Notes: a model not told the origin generated them from the letters alone. A stretch of DNA of 64,000 bases from Citrobacter tructae (GCF_004684345.1 NZ_CP038469.1:1488001-1552000), one strand, 5' to 3'. Shown: positions 44,109 through 52,893, counted from the stretch's first letter. Numbers and translations are program-made.

Positions 44109-44423
44109 ATGAAAAGAAAAGTACTGGCACTTCTGGTTCCGGCTTTATTAGTCGCTGGAGCCGCTAACGCGGCAGAAATCTATAATAAGAATGGCAATAA
44201 AATTGATTTTTACGGCAAGATGGTTGGCGAACACATCATGACCCATGATGGCGGCAACAATAACTCTGATGATACCTCCTATGCACGTTTCGGTGTCAAA
44301 GGTGAAACTCAGATTAATAACGAACTGACCGGTTACGGACAGTTTGAATACAACATTAAAGCAGACAAACCAGAAGGTCAGCAATCTGATGACACCCGCC
44401 TGGCGTTTGCAGGGCTGAAACTA
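44109..44423 (+). pseudogene. Truncated OmpC/OmpS-type porin
   Basis: The frame begins with a porin signal peptide (residues 1-21, ending GAANA) and the mature start AEIYNKNGNKIDFYGKM, followed by the first beta strands (ARFGVKGETQINNEL, YGQFEYNIKA) up to RLAFAGLKL at residue 105. A whole porin has about 370 residues, so two thirds are missing. From codon 106 (44424) the same frame continues as phage integrase sequence until a TAG at 44535. The most likely origin is a yedS/ompS1-like gene cut by a recombination event. If translated it yields a 142-residue chimera that cannot form a barrel. Confidence 0.85.
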
Positions 44424-45136
44424 TGGGCGCGTTATGAGGAAGAGAAAGCCAAACGATCAGACGTAATGACATTTTCTAAATTATGGAAGTTATCCACCAG
44501 CAGCCCAGCTTTTGCTGAACTAGCACCACGGACGTAGACTGATTACAGGTCGTATGAAAAAAACCTTGTCCCCGTGTTCGGGAATATGCGCGCTGATGAC
44601 ATAAAAATTGAGATGGTCAGGATCTATATGGAGCCCCAGCTCTTCGGGTTGGCATGGAGATATCTTACTTATGTGCAGCTCGCGTTTCCGATGTTCTTTC
44701 TCTCAAATGGTCGCAAGTAAGCGAGGAAGGCATTTTCATCCAGTAAGGAAAGACAGGGACAAAACAAATTAAAGTCTGGACCAAGAGGCTACATAACGCG
44801 ATCGAACTTGCAAAGACGCTGGGCGGACGGGAAACGGTTATCTGTAGCAGCAAAAAAACTAAGTATTCGAAAAGTGGGTTTAACGATCTGTGGGAAACAG
44901 CAAGGGAAGCATCAGGAAGAAAGCTTGATAGAAAACTGCCATGCACTTTTCATGATCTCAAGGCTAAAGGAATATCTAATTGCGAAGGCTCAAGTAAGGA
45001 CAAACAAATATTCTCAGGTCACAAAACTGAAAGCCAAGTTGTGGTTTATGACAGAAAAGTGAAAATTTCTCCCACACTGGATCTTCCAGTATTGGGCAAA
45101 TCAGAAGATGATGATGGCGAGTTTTATACCAAGTGA
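44424..45136 (+). pseudogene. Degenerate phage tyrosine-recombinase (integrase)
   Basis: Three pieces of one integrase can be read. Frame 1 from 44424 (RYEEEKAKRSDVMTFSKLW, SPAFAELAPRT) crosses an amber stop at 44535 and goes on (DYRSYEKNLVPVFGNMRADD). Near 44630-44636 the frame shifts and about 60-70 residues of the core-binding region appear to be missing. A second frame then gives the catalytic domain (PALRVGMEISYLCAARVSDV, LSLKWSQVSEEGIFIQ), a stop at 44744, then GKTGTKQIKVWTKRL, SKSGFNDLWETAREASG, FHDLKAKGISN and FSGHKTESQVVVYDRK. Box I Arg, box II His and Tyr are all visible. The C-terminus ends 66 bp before serU, the probable attachment site. Confidence 0.8.
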
Positions 45137-45202
45137 ATATACCAACACTATACCAAGTGTGACATGAGTCGTTGAAAGGAATTGAGCTAAGTGTTTGAAT
45201 AG

Positions 45203-45292
45203 TGGCGGAGAGAGGGGGATTTGAACCCCCGGTAGAGTTGCCCCTACTCCGGTTTTCGAGACCGGTCCATTCAGCCGCTCTGGCATCTCTCC
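45203..45292 (-). tRNA. serU: tRNA-Ser (anticodon CGA)
   Basis: A 90-nt type II tRNA on the minus strand, from GGAGAGATGCCGGAG to CTCTCTCCGCCA, with anticodon CGA in CGGTCTCGAAAACCG and a long variable arm. Its 3' end faces the integrase remnant. serU is a known integration site for prophages and islands in enterobacteria. Confidence 0.96.
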
Positions 45293-45385
45293 GTTCTGGC
45301 GGTTGCCATGATGCCAGGTAATTTGGCATTTTAACAGACCCCGTTCCGTCAATTTCGTTCAAGTGACGAGTTTGCGAGCAAAACG

Positions 45386-46162
45386 ATGATTAAGTGGCCC
45401 TGGAAAGAGCAAGAAACAGCCCGGAATGATGACTGGCCGTGGGATGATGCCTTGGCAATTCCTCTTCTGGTGAATCTCACCGAGCAAGAACAAGCCAGAC
45501 TTATCGCCCTGGCTGAGCGTTTTTTACAGCAAAAAAGGTTAGTTGCGCTCCAGGGATTTGAACTGGACCCTCTAAAAAGTGCGCGTATTGCTCTGCTATT
45601 CTGTTTGCCCATTCTGGAATTGGGTATTGAGTGGCTTGATGGCTTTCATGAAGTCCTGATCTACCCTGCCCCGTTTGTGGTGGATGATGAATGGGAGGAT
45701 GACATTGGGCTGGTGCATAACCAACGTGTCGTACAATCCGGACAAAGTTGGCAACAAGGTCCGGTGATCCTGAACTGGCTCGATATTCAGGACTCCTTCG
45801 ATGCCTCCGGTTTCAATCTGATTATTCATGAAGTGGCGCACAAACTGGATATGCGTAATGGCGATCGCGCCAGCGGTATTCCGGCGATCCCGCTGCGGGA
45901 TATCGCTAGTTGGGAACACGACCTGCATGCTGCAATGAATAACATTCAGGATGAAGTAGACCTGGTGGGCGAAACCGCTTGCAGTATAGATGCCTATGCC
46001 GCGACCGACCCTGCAGAATGTTTTGCAGTGTTATCTGAATATTACTTCAGCGCCCCCGAATTATTTGCGCCTCGTTTCCCTGCATTATGGCAGCGTTTCT
46101 CTCAGTTCTATCGGCAGAACCCGTTGCAACGACTGCGTGATAGTCGGGAAGATGAGAATTAA
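45386..46162 (+). CDS. mtfA: Zinc metallopeptidase MtfA (Mlc titration factor)
   Basis: A 258-residue cytoplasmic protein that binds and sequesters the repressor Mlc, thereby affecting ptsG, and has aminopeptidase activity. The metallopeptidase motif HEVAH is at residues 148-152, with a distal ligand glutamate in DPAECFAVLSEYYFS. It is a few residues shorter at the C-terminus than the E. coli protein. Notably the Mlc-regulated ptsG is only about 5 kb away in this genome. Confidence 0.94.
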   Translation: MIKWPWKEQETARNDDWPWDDALAIPLLVNLTEQEQARLIALAERFLQQKRLVALQGFELDPLKSARIALLFCLPILELGIEWLDGFHEVLIYPAPFVVDDEWEDDIGLVHNQRVVQSGQSWQQGPVILNWLDIQDSFDASGFNLIIHEVAHKLDMRNGDRASGIPAIPLRDIASWEHDLHAAMNNIQDEVDLVGETACSIDAYAATDPAECFAVLSEYYFSAPELFAPRFPALWQRFSQFYRQNPLQRLRDSREDEN

Positions 46163-46237
46163 TTGCTCATCGAATGTGCATTAACACTGCATTTTGAGGA
46201 TTAATTAACCAATTGAAATGACGTGTTAATTTTACTG

Positions 46238-46266
46238 TTGACACGTCATGGTGAGGTCAGTAATAT
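46238..46266 (+). promoter_or_regulatory. Promoter of asnT
   Basis: TTGACA (46238-46243), a 17-bp spacer and TAATAT (46261-46266) form a near-consensus sigma-70 promoter followed by a GC-rich discriminator (GCGCC), typical of stringently controlled stable RNA genes. The -35 overlaps the right arm of a 9-bp inverted repeat (46218-46226 and 46241-46249). Confidence 0.85.
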
Positions 46267-46284
46267 GCGCCTCGTTCACACGAT

Positions 46285-46360
46285 TCCTCTGTAGTTCAGT
46301 CGGTAGAACGGCGGACTGTTAATCCGTATGTCACTGGTTCGAGTCCAGTCAGAGGAGCCA
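46285..46360 (+). tRNA. asnT: tRNA-Asn (anticodon GTT)
   Basis: A 76-nt tRNA from TCCTCTGTAGTTCAG to AGAGGAGCCA, with anticodon GTT in CGGACTGTTAATCCG and an encoded CCA. It lies between mtfA and shiA as in E. coli. tRNA-Asn genes of this region are frequent island sites, but none is inserted here. Confidence 0.97.
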
Positions 46361-46365
46361 AATTT

Positions 46366-46399
46366 AAAAAGCCTGCTTAGGAAACTAAGCAGGCTTTTT
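46366..46399 (+). terminator. Terminator of asnT
   Basis: A 15-bp perfect stem (AAAAAGCCTGCTTAG, loop GAAA, CTAAGCAGGCTTTTT) lies 5 bp after the tRNA. Confidence 0.92.
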
Positions 46400-46580
46400 G
46401 CTTTTCAGTTTTTTCTTTTCTCTTTCGTCATATTTTTCATCTTGCCTGCTGTAAGGGATAAAATCGTTTTCTCTTCCCCTCTGTCGCGGTAGTCTCATCA
46501 CAGTCGCTAATATCTCGACTGCAATGTGCGTAACCTTATTCCAATACTAATAACAAAAAATCAGTACAGACAGGATAGCT

Positions 46581-47903
46581 ATGGATTCCACCCTCATCTC
46601 CACGGGTCCTCAGGAGGACTCTACTTCACAACATCGCGATCGCGCGCGCCGTGCCGCACTGGGTAGCTTCGCCGGTGCCGTAGTCGACTGGTATGATTTT
46701 CTGCTGTATGGCATCACCGCCGCGTTGGTTTTTAACCGGGAATTTTTCCCTCAAGTCAGCCCGGCGATGGGCACGCTCGCGGCCTTTGCCACTTTTGGCG
46801 TTGGCTTTTTATTCCGCCCATTAGGCGGGGTGATCTTCGGTCACTTCGGCGATCGACTGGGCCGCAAACGTATGCTGATGCTCACCGTTTGGATGATGGG
46901 CATTGCCACAGCGTTGATTGGTATTATTCCCTCTTTTGACACCATCGGCTGGTGGGCCCCGGTTCTGCTGGTAACGCTGCGTGCCGTTCAGGGATTCGCC
47001 GTCGGTGGCGAATGGGGCGGCGCGGCGTTGCTCTCCGTCGAAAGCGCGCCAAAAAACAAAAAAGCGTTCTACAGCAGTGGTGTTCAGGTGGGTTATGGCG
47101 TCGGTCTGTTGCTCTCAACGGGGTTGGTATCGCTAATCAGTTCACAAACGACCGATGAGCAGTTCCTGAGTTGGGGCTGGCGCATCCCGTTCCTGTTCAG
47201 CATTGTGCTGGTACTCGCCGCATTATGGATGCGTAACCGAATGGAAGAATCGGCGGAGTTTGAACAGCAAAAACAGCAGGCATCGCAGACCCAAAAGCGC
47301 CTGCCGGTGATCGAAGCATTAACCCGACACCCGGGGGCATTTATGAAAATTATCGCCCTGCGCCTGTGTGAACTGCTGACCATGTACATCGTCACCGCGT
47401 TTGCCCTGAATTATTCCACGCAAAACCTGGGGCTACCACGTGAGCTTTTTCTAAATATCGGGTTGTTAGTCGGTGGGTTGAGCTGTCTGACTATCCCCTG
47501 CTTCGCCTGGCTTGCCGACCGATTTGGCCGCCGACGGGTCTACATTATCGGTGCTCTGGTCGGTACACTCAGCGCTTTCCCGTTCTTTATGGCGCTTGAG
47601 GCGCAGTCTATTTTTTGGATTGTATTCTTCGCCATTATGCTGGCAAACATCGCCCACGACATGGTGGTCTGCGTACAGCAGCCGATGTTTACTGGGCTAT
47701 TTGGCGCAAGCTATCGTTACAGCGGCGCTGGTGTTGGATATCAGGTTGCCAGCGTCGTAGGCGGCGGTTTTACCCCGTTTATTGCCGCTGCACTGGTGAC
47801 CTTCTCTGGGGGAGACTGGCATAGCGTCGCTATTTATCTGATGGCGGGATGTCTTATTTCTGCCGCGACCGCAATTCTGATGAAAGATAAAATGCACGGC
47901 TAA
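46581..47903 (+). CDS. shiA: Shikimate transporter ShiA
   Basis: A 440-residue major-facilitator superfamily proton symporter of the metabolite:H+ group, which imports shikimate. It has twelve membrane segments and the MFS loop motif GHFGDRLGRKRML (about 94-106) with its second-half copy LADRFGRRRVYI. In E. coli the small RNA RyhB activates shiA translation by opening a leader hairpin; the 180-bp leader here could allow the same, but I have not identified the pairing site. Confidence 0.96.
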   Translation: MDSTLISTGPQEDSTSQHRDRARRAALGSFAGAVVDWYDFLLYGITAALVFNREFFPQVSPAMGTLAAFATFGVGFLFRPLGGVIFGHFGDRLGRKRMLMLTVWMMGIATALIGIIPSFDTIGWWAPVLLVTLRAVQGFAVGGEWGGAALLSVESAPKNKKAFYSSGVQVGYGVGLLLSTGLVSLISSQTTDEQFLSWGWRIPFLFSIVLVLAALWMRNRMEESAEFEQQKQQASQTQKRLPVIEALTRHPGAFMKIIALRLCELLTMYIVTAFALNYSTQNLGLPRELFLNIGLLVGGLSCLTIPCFAWLADRFGRRRVYIIGALVGTLSAFPFFMALEAQSIFWIVFFAIMLANIAHDMVVCVQQPMFTGLFGASYRYSGAGVGYQVASVVGGGFTPFIAAALVTFSGGDWHSVAIYLMAGCLISAATAILMKDKMHG

Positions 47904-48021
47904 GCCTTTATGCGAAGCCCATTCGGTCTTCGCATATTCTTCCTCAACGTCTGACTTTTGTTTCACATTCCTGTGACATACTATCGGGAGAGCAGCACAT
48001 CTGTGGAACAAGGAGACAGAC

Positions 48022-49476
48022 ATGAACAATAAGGGCCCCAGCCTGACCCCGGCTCAGGCGCTGGATAAACTGGACGCATTGTATGAGCAGTCAGTTAAAG
48101 CTCTGCGTAGCGCCATTGGCAAGTATATTGAAACCGGGACACTTCCTGACATCATCGCCCGAGATAACGGTCTTTTTGTTTACCCTTCACTTTCTGTAAC
48201 CTGGGATGGCAGCGCAACGAATCCCCCGAAAACACGTGCTTACGGTCGTTTTACCCATGCTGGCTGCTATACAACGACCATTACTCGCCCTTCTCTGTTC
48301 CGCCCTTATCTTGAAGAGCAGCTCACCCTGCTGTACCAGGATTACGATGCGCATATTTCCGTCGAACCGTCACAGCATGAGATCCCTTATCCCTATGTGA
48401 TAGACGGCTCTGAACTGGCGCTCGACCGCTCCATGAGCGCCGGATTAACACGCCATTTCCCCACCACCGAGTTGTCGCAGATTGGTGATGAAACCGCTGA
48501 CGGGACGTATCACCCGGCGGAATTTTCTCCGCTGTCGCACTTCGACGCCCGACGCGTTGATTTTTCGCTGGCGCGCCTGCGTCACTACACGGGCACGCCG
48601 GTGGAACATTTTCAGCCCTTTGTACTGTTCACTAACTACACCCGCTATGTCGATGAGTTTGTGCGCTGGGGCTGCAGCCAGATCCTCGACCCGGACAGCC
48701 CGTATATCGCGCTGTCATGCGCAGGTGGAATTTGGATCACAGCTGAAACCGAGGCACCGGAAGAAGCCATTTCCGATCTTGCCTGGAAGAAACACCAGAT
48801 GCCCGCCTGGCATTTAATCACCTCCGACGGTCAGGGGATCACGCTGGTGAATATCGGCGTCGGCCCGTCAAACGCCAAAACTATTTGCGATCACCTGGCG
48901 GTCCTGCGGCCTGACGTCTGGCTAATGATTGGACACTGTGGCGGCCTGCGTGAAAGCCAGGCAATTGGCGATTATGTTCTGGCTCACGCTTACCTGCGCG
49001 ACGACCACGTACTGGATACCGTACTGCCGCCGGATATTCCAATTCCGAGCATCGCCGAAGTACAGCGTGCGCTGTATGACGCCACCAAAGAAGTTAGCGG
49101 CATGCCCGGTGAAGAGGTCAAACAGCGCCTGCGTACCGGTACCGTCGTCACCACCGACGATCGCAACTGGGAGCTACGCTACTCCGCCTCTGCGCTACGC
49201 TTTAACCTCAGCCGTGCCGTCGCTATCGATATGGAGAGCGCCACGATTGCCGCCCAAGGTTACCGCTTCCGCGTGCCTTACGGCACCCTGCTTTGCGTCT
49301 CCGATAAACCGCTGCATGGTGAGATTAAACTGCCGGGTCAGGCCAACCGTTTTTATGAAGGTGCAATTTCTGAGCACCTGCAAATTGGTATCCGGGCAAT
49401 CGATCGTCTCCGCGCCGAAGGCGATCGCCTGCACTCCCGCAAATTACGTACGTTCAACGAACCGCCGTTCCGTTAA
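48022..49476 (+). CDS. amn: AMP nucleosidase
   Basis: A 484-residue cytoplasmic enzyme that splits AMP into adenine and ribose 5-phosphate and so lowers AMP when ATP is plentiful. The N-terminal domain (about 1-170) is regulatory; the C-terminal part is a nucleoside-phosphorylase-like domain (HCGGLRESQAIGDYVLA, VAIDMESATIAAQGYRFRVP, LLCVSDKP). The start follows ACAAGGAGACAGAC. A peptidase gene starts only 15 bp downstream, so they may be cotranscribed. Confidence 0.96.
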   Translation: MNNKGPSLTPAQALDKLDALYEQSVKALRSAIGKYIETGTLPDIIARDNGLFVYPSLSVTWDGSATNPPKTRAYGRFTHAGCYTTTITRPSLFRPYLEEQLTLLYQDYDAHISVEPSQHEIPYPYVIDGSELALDRSMSAGLTRHFPTTELSQIGDETADGTYHPAEFSPLSHFDARRVDFSLARLRHYTGTPVEHFQPFVLFTNYTRYVDEFVRWGCSQILDPDSPYIALSCAGGIWITAETEAPEEAISDLAWKKHQMPAWHLITSDGQGITLVNIGVGPSNAKTICDHLAVLRPDVWLMIGHCGGLRESQAIGDYVLAHAYLRDDHVLDTVLPPDIPIPSIAEVQRALYDATKEVSGMPGEEVKQRLRTGTVVTTDDRNWELRYSASALRFNLSRAVAIDMESATIAAQGYRFRVPYGTLLCVSDKPLHGEIKLPGQANRFYEGAISEHLQIGIRAIDRLRAEGDRLHSRKLRTFNEPPFR

Positions 49477-49491
49477 GGCCTGAAGGTAACT

Positions 49492-51270
49492 ATGCATAAC
49501 TCAACTCCCCTTTCCGCTCTGCGCAATCTGATGTTAGCGCAGGGACTGGATGGTATGATTGTTCCACGTGCCGATGCTCATCAGAGCGAGGATTGCACGC
49601 CGCACGACAATAAACTGGCCTGGCTGACCGGTTTTAGCGGCTCTGCTGGCCTCGCGCTGGTGCTGCGCGATCGCGCATTAATGTTTGTCGATGGACGTTA
49701 TCAGGTCCAGGTACGCAACGAAGTTTCCCTGGATGACTTCGAAATTCATCATTTACACGACGAACCGCTGGCCGATTATTTGCAGTCTCACGTTGCCGCA
49801 GGCACACGTATTGGCTTTGAGCCTCTGCTGATGGTCAACAGCCAGTTTGAGGCACTGTCAGCCACCCACTGCGAAATGGTGCCTCTGGAGCAAGATCCTT
49901 TTGACCAGATATGGCTTGATCGTCCGGCAGCTCCCTGCGGCATCATCCGCGAAATGCCCATTGAAATAAGCGGTGAAAGCAGTGAGCAAAAACGCGCGCG
50001 GATCGTCGAACAACTTGTTCAACATCAGAGTGACTTTCTGGCGATTACCCTGCCCGATAACATAGCCTGGCTGCTCAATGTGCGCGGCTCAGATCTCAAC
50101 ATGGTTCCGGTACCGTTTTCATTTGCCCTGCTGCATCGCAGTGGTGAACTGGAGTGGTTTGTTGATGCCAAAAAAACACAGCAGTTACCTGATTCGCTGC
50201 TGAACACATTGACGATTGCCCCGCAGGACCATTTCCTGACTCGCTGCCAGCAGCTTGCTCGCGGGAAACGCTTCCTGGTCGATAAAGACTATGCGCCTGT
50301 GGCACTCCGATTCGCTATTGAACAGCATGGCGGCGAACTCCTCTGGGCGCCCGATCCCATCACCCTGATCAAATCGCATAAAAATGCCACTGAACTGGCA
50401 GGCTATCGCGAATGCCATGAGCAGGATGGTACTGCCTGGGTGAATTTCCTTGCCTGGCTGGCGCATGAAGTGCCATTGCGTGAGGCGGCAGGTAATCCGG
50501 TAACCGAACTGGAAGCACAGGCAAAACAGTTGGCGTTTCGCCAGCAACAGCCAGGCTTTATTGAGCAGAGTTTTGGTACTATCTCAGCAGCAGCCAGCAA
50601 TGCAGCAATGTGCCATTATCATTCCAGCGAAAAAACCAATACGCCGATCACCTCTCAAGCAATGTATTTAAATGATTCAGGCGGTCAGTACCAAAACGGT
50701 ACCACGGATACAACACGCACCCTTGCCTTCGGCCCACAGGATCCGCAGCGTCGACTGCATTACACCGCCGTTTTGAAAGGTTTTTTATCGCTGATCACGC
50801 TGCAGTTTCCCAGCGGCACTCAGGGACATCAGCTGGATGCGTTTAGCCGTCGGGCACTTTGGGAGCTGGGTCTGGATTTCGATCATGGCACGGGACACGG
50901 CGTGGGACACCAGTTATTGATCCACGAGCAACCGCACCGCATTGCGAAGAAAGTGAATCCCTGGCCTCTGGTCGCAGGTAATATCATTACCATCGAGCCG
51001 GGATATTATCTGGCCGGGCAATACGGTATTCGCATTGAGAATCAGGTCGAGATTATCGAGAGTCGTCCAGGTTTTTGCCGCTTCTCCACGCTGACGCTGG
51101 TGCCTATCGACCTGAGTCTGGTTGAGTTGCATTTGCTGAGTGAAGCAGAGAAACAGTGGATTGATGATTACCATCAGCAGGTCAGAGAAACGTTGTCGCC
51201 ACGCGTAGAGAGCGGTGCGCGTCCGTGGCTAGTTGCTGCCACCGCGCCAATTCGCGTCCGAGCCAACTAA
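49492..51270 (+). CDS. Long aminopeptidase P (M24 family)
   Basis: A 592-residue three-domain Xaa-Pro aminopeptidase of the long type related to eukaryotic XPNPEP1. Two creatinase-like N-terminal domains (about 1-155 and 165-310, with FVDGRYQVQVRNE) precede the pita-bread catalytic domain. The dinuclear metal ligands are all present: Asp395 (YLNDSGGQY), Asp406 (GTTDTTR), His473 (GHGVGHQLLIHE), Glu502 (TIEPGYY) and Glu516 (RIENQVEI). It should remove N-terminal residues before proline in the cytoplasm; there is no signal peptide. It differs from the shorter PepP and PepQ of E. coli. It follows amn by 15 bp with GAAGGTAACT as ribosome-binding site. Confidence 0.85.
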   Translation: MHNSTPLSALRNLMLAQGLDGMIVPRADAHQSEDCTPHDNKLAWLTGFSGSAGLALVLRDRALMFVDGRYQVQVRNEVSLDDFEIHHLHDEPLADYLQSHVAAGTRIGFEPLLMVNSQFEALSATHCEMVPLEQDPFDQIWLDRPAAPCGIIREMPIEISGESSEQKRARIVEQLVQHQSDFLAITLPDNIAWLLNVRGSDLNMVPVPFSFALLHRSGELEWFVDAKKTQQLPDSLLNTLTIAPQDHFLTRCQQLARGKRFLVDKDYAPVALRFAIEQHGGELLWAPDPITLIKSHKNATELAGYRECHEQDGTAWVNFLAWLAHEVPLREAAGNPVTELEAQAKQLAFRQQQPGFIEQSFGTISAAASNAAMCHYHSSEKTNTPITSQAMYLNDSGGQYQNGTTDTTRTLAFGPQDPQRRLHYTAVLKGFLSLITLQFPSGTQGHQLDAFSRRALWELGLDFDHGTGHGVGHQLLIHEQPHRIAKKVNPWPLVAGNIITIEPGYYLAGQYGIRIENQVEIIESRPGFCRFSTLTLVPIDLSLVELHLLSEAEKQWIDDYHQQVRETLSPRVESGARPWLVAATAPIRVRAN

Positions 51271-51275
51271 TTCAT

Positions 51276-51303
51276 TAAAAAAGGCAGCCCGCAGGCTGCC
51301 TTA
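51276..51303. terminator. Bidirectional terminator before ptsG end
   Basis: AAGGCAGCC-CGCA-GGCTGCCTT preceded by an A run lies between the peptidase and the convergent ptsG stop. It can end ptsG on the minus strand (T run after the stem) and partly the peptidase gene. It also sits at the presumed inversion junction. Confidence 0.8.
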
Positions 51304-51325
51304 GTTCTCCCCAACATCTTACTGC

Positions 51326-52759
51326 TTAGCTGTTACGGATGTATTCATCCATTTCAGTTTTCAGGTTATCGGACTTGGTCCCGAAGATAGCCTGAACACC
51401 GGAACCAGCAACCACCACACCTGCAGCACCCAGTTTCTTCAGGCCAGCCTGATCCACTTTGGCAACATCAGCAACGCTGACACGCAGACGTGTGATGCAC
51501 GCATCAAGGTTAGTGATGTTTTCTTTACCGCCGAATGCAGCAACCAGAGCCGGAGCCATTTCGCCCGTTGCGGCAGCTTTGCTGTCTTCAGTAGCATCTT
51601 CACGACCTGGGGTTTTGAGGTCCAGCGCTTTGATCAGCACACGGAAGATGGTGTAGTAAATAATTGCATAACCGATACCGACAATCGGGAACAGCCACAG
51701 TTTGCTGCTGTTTCCGGACAGAACGATGAAATCGATCAGACCGTGAGAGAACGACGTACCGTCACGCATACCCAGCAGGATACAGATCGGGAATGCCAGG
51801 CCTGCCAGAATCGCGTGGATGATGTACAGGATCGGCGCAACAAACATGAAGGAGAACTCGATCGGCTCGGTAATACCGGTCAGGAACGAGGTCAACGCTG
51901 CGGAGATCATGATACCGCCCACTTTCGCGCGGTTTTCTGGTTTTGCAGAATGCCAGATAGCTATAGCGGCAGCCGGCAAACCGTACATTTTGAACAGGAA
52001 ACCACCGGACAGCATACCCGCTGTCGGGTCACCCGCCATATAGCGAGGAATATCACCGTGGAACACCTGACCTGCAGCGTTGGTGTATTCACCGATCTGC
52101 ATCTGGAATGGAACGTTCCAGATATGGTGCAGACCAAACGGTACCAGGCAGCGTTCAATGAAGCCATAAATACCGAACGCGACAACCGGGTTCTGGTAGG
52201 CGGCCCATTGAGAGAACGTCTGAATAGCAGTACCGATCGGCGGCCAAATGAAGGACAGGACCACACCCGTAAAGATGGCAGCCAGACCAGAAATAATTGG
52301 AACGAAGCGCTTACCGGCAAAGAAGCCAAGATACTCAGGCAGTTTGATGCGGTAGAAACGGTTGAACATGTACGCTGCAATCGCACCGGAGATAATCCCT
52401 CCGAGAACACCGGTATCGGCCAAGTGTTTTGCTGCGATTTCTTCAGCAGGTAAATGCAGAACCAGCGGCGCAACCACAGACATGGTCTTAACCATGATGC
52501 CGTAGGCAACCACTGACGCCAGTGCGGAAACACCGTCATTGTTGGTGAAGCCTAACGCCACACCGATGGCGAAAATCAGCGGCATGTTAGCAAAAACAGA
52601 ACCGCCTGCTTCTGCCATTACGTGCGATACAACGGCTGGCAGCCAGCTGAAGTTAGCGGAACCGACACCCAGCAGGATACCTGCAATTGGGAGTACGGAT
52701 ACCGGCAGCATCAGCGATTTACCGACCTTTTGCAGGTTAGCAAATGCATTCTTAAACAT
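51326..52759 (-). CDS. ptsG: Glucose PTS permease EIICB (PtsG)
   Basis: A 477-residue glucose permease that imports and phosphorylates glucose. The EIIC membrane part (about 1-380) contains the GITEPIEF motif; the EIIB domain (about 395-477) has the phosphorylated cysteine in NLDACITRLRVSV (near 421). The ATG at 52759 (MFKNAFANL) is right: it follows AGGAGCACTCTCAATT, the known ribosome-binding and SgrS-target region. The open frame to 52843 adds 28 residues inside the leader. It is a single gene under Mlc and CRP control with the sites visible upstream. Confidence 0.97.
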   Translation of the reverse strand: MFKNAFANLQKVGKSLMLPVSVLPIAGILLGVGSANFSWLPAVVSHVMAEAGGSVFANMPLIFAIGVALGFTNNDGVSALASVVAYGIMVKTMSVVAPLVLHLPAEEIAAKHLADTGVLGGIISGAIAAYMFNRFYRIKLPEYLGFFAGKRFVPIISGLAAIFTGVVLSFIWPPIGTAIQTFSQWAAYQNPVVAFGIYGFIERCLVPFGLHHIWNVPFQMQIGEYTNAAGQVFHGDIPRYMAGDPTAGMLSGGFLFKMYGLPAAAIAIWHSAKPENRAKVGGIMISAALTSFLTGITEPIEFSFMFVAPILYIIHAILAGLAFPICILLGMRDGTSFSHGLIDFIVLSGNSSKLWLFPIVGIGYAIIYYTIFRVLIKALDLKTPGREDATEDSKAAATGEMAPALVAAFGGKENITNLDACITRLRVSVADVAKVDQAGLKKLGAAGVVVAGSGVQAIFGTKSDNLKTEMDEYIRNS

Positions 52760-52762
52760 AAT

Positions 52763-52776
52763 TGAGAGTGCTCCTG
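52763..52776 (-). promoter_or_regulatory. SgrS small-RNA target in ptsG leader
   Basis: On the minus strand CAGGAGCACTCTCA covers the ptsG ribosome-binding site and is the established SgrS pairing segment of E. coli ptsG mRNA. Pairing blocks translation and leads to RNase E decay under sugar-phosphate stress. Confidence 0.8.
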
Positions 52777-52856
52777 AGTATTTGTGCTTTTCTACGTTCT
52801 CACGCATTGGCGAGGGGGGAGAACCTCGCCGTGGACAGGGCATCTAAGTACCCTTT

Positions 52857-52881
52857 ATTTATTACACAGAGTAAAATAATT
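52857..52881 (-). promoter_or_regulatory. Mlc operator in the ptsG promoter
   Basis: On the minus strand TTATTTTACTCTGTGTAATA is near-identical to the Mlc/NagC-type operator at the E. coli ptsG P1 promoter. Mlc is removed from DNA when PtsG is transporting glucose and dephosphorylated. Confidence 0.75.
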
Positions 52882-52893
52882 CAGTTTATTTTT

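Noticed and set aside
44808..45062. An 84-codon independent gene in the serU-proximal segment
   Set aside because: The other frame of the same DNA reads as the catalytic C-terminus of a tyrosine recombinase, so this frame is a shadow of the integrase remnant.
51743..52453. 236-codon open frame antisense to ptsG
   Set aside because: Composition (many Arg, Gln, Asn) reflects the reverse complement of a membrane protein gene; nothing supports translation.
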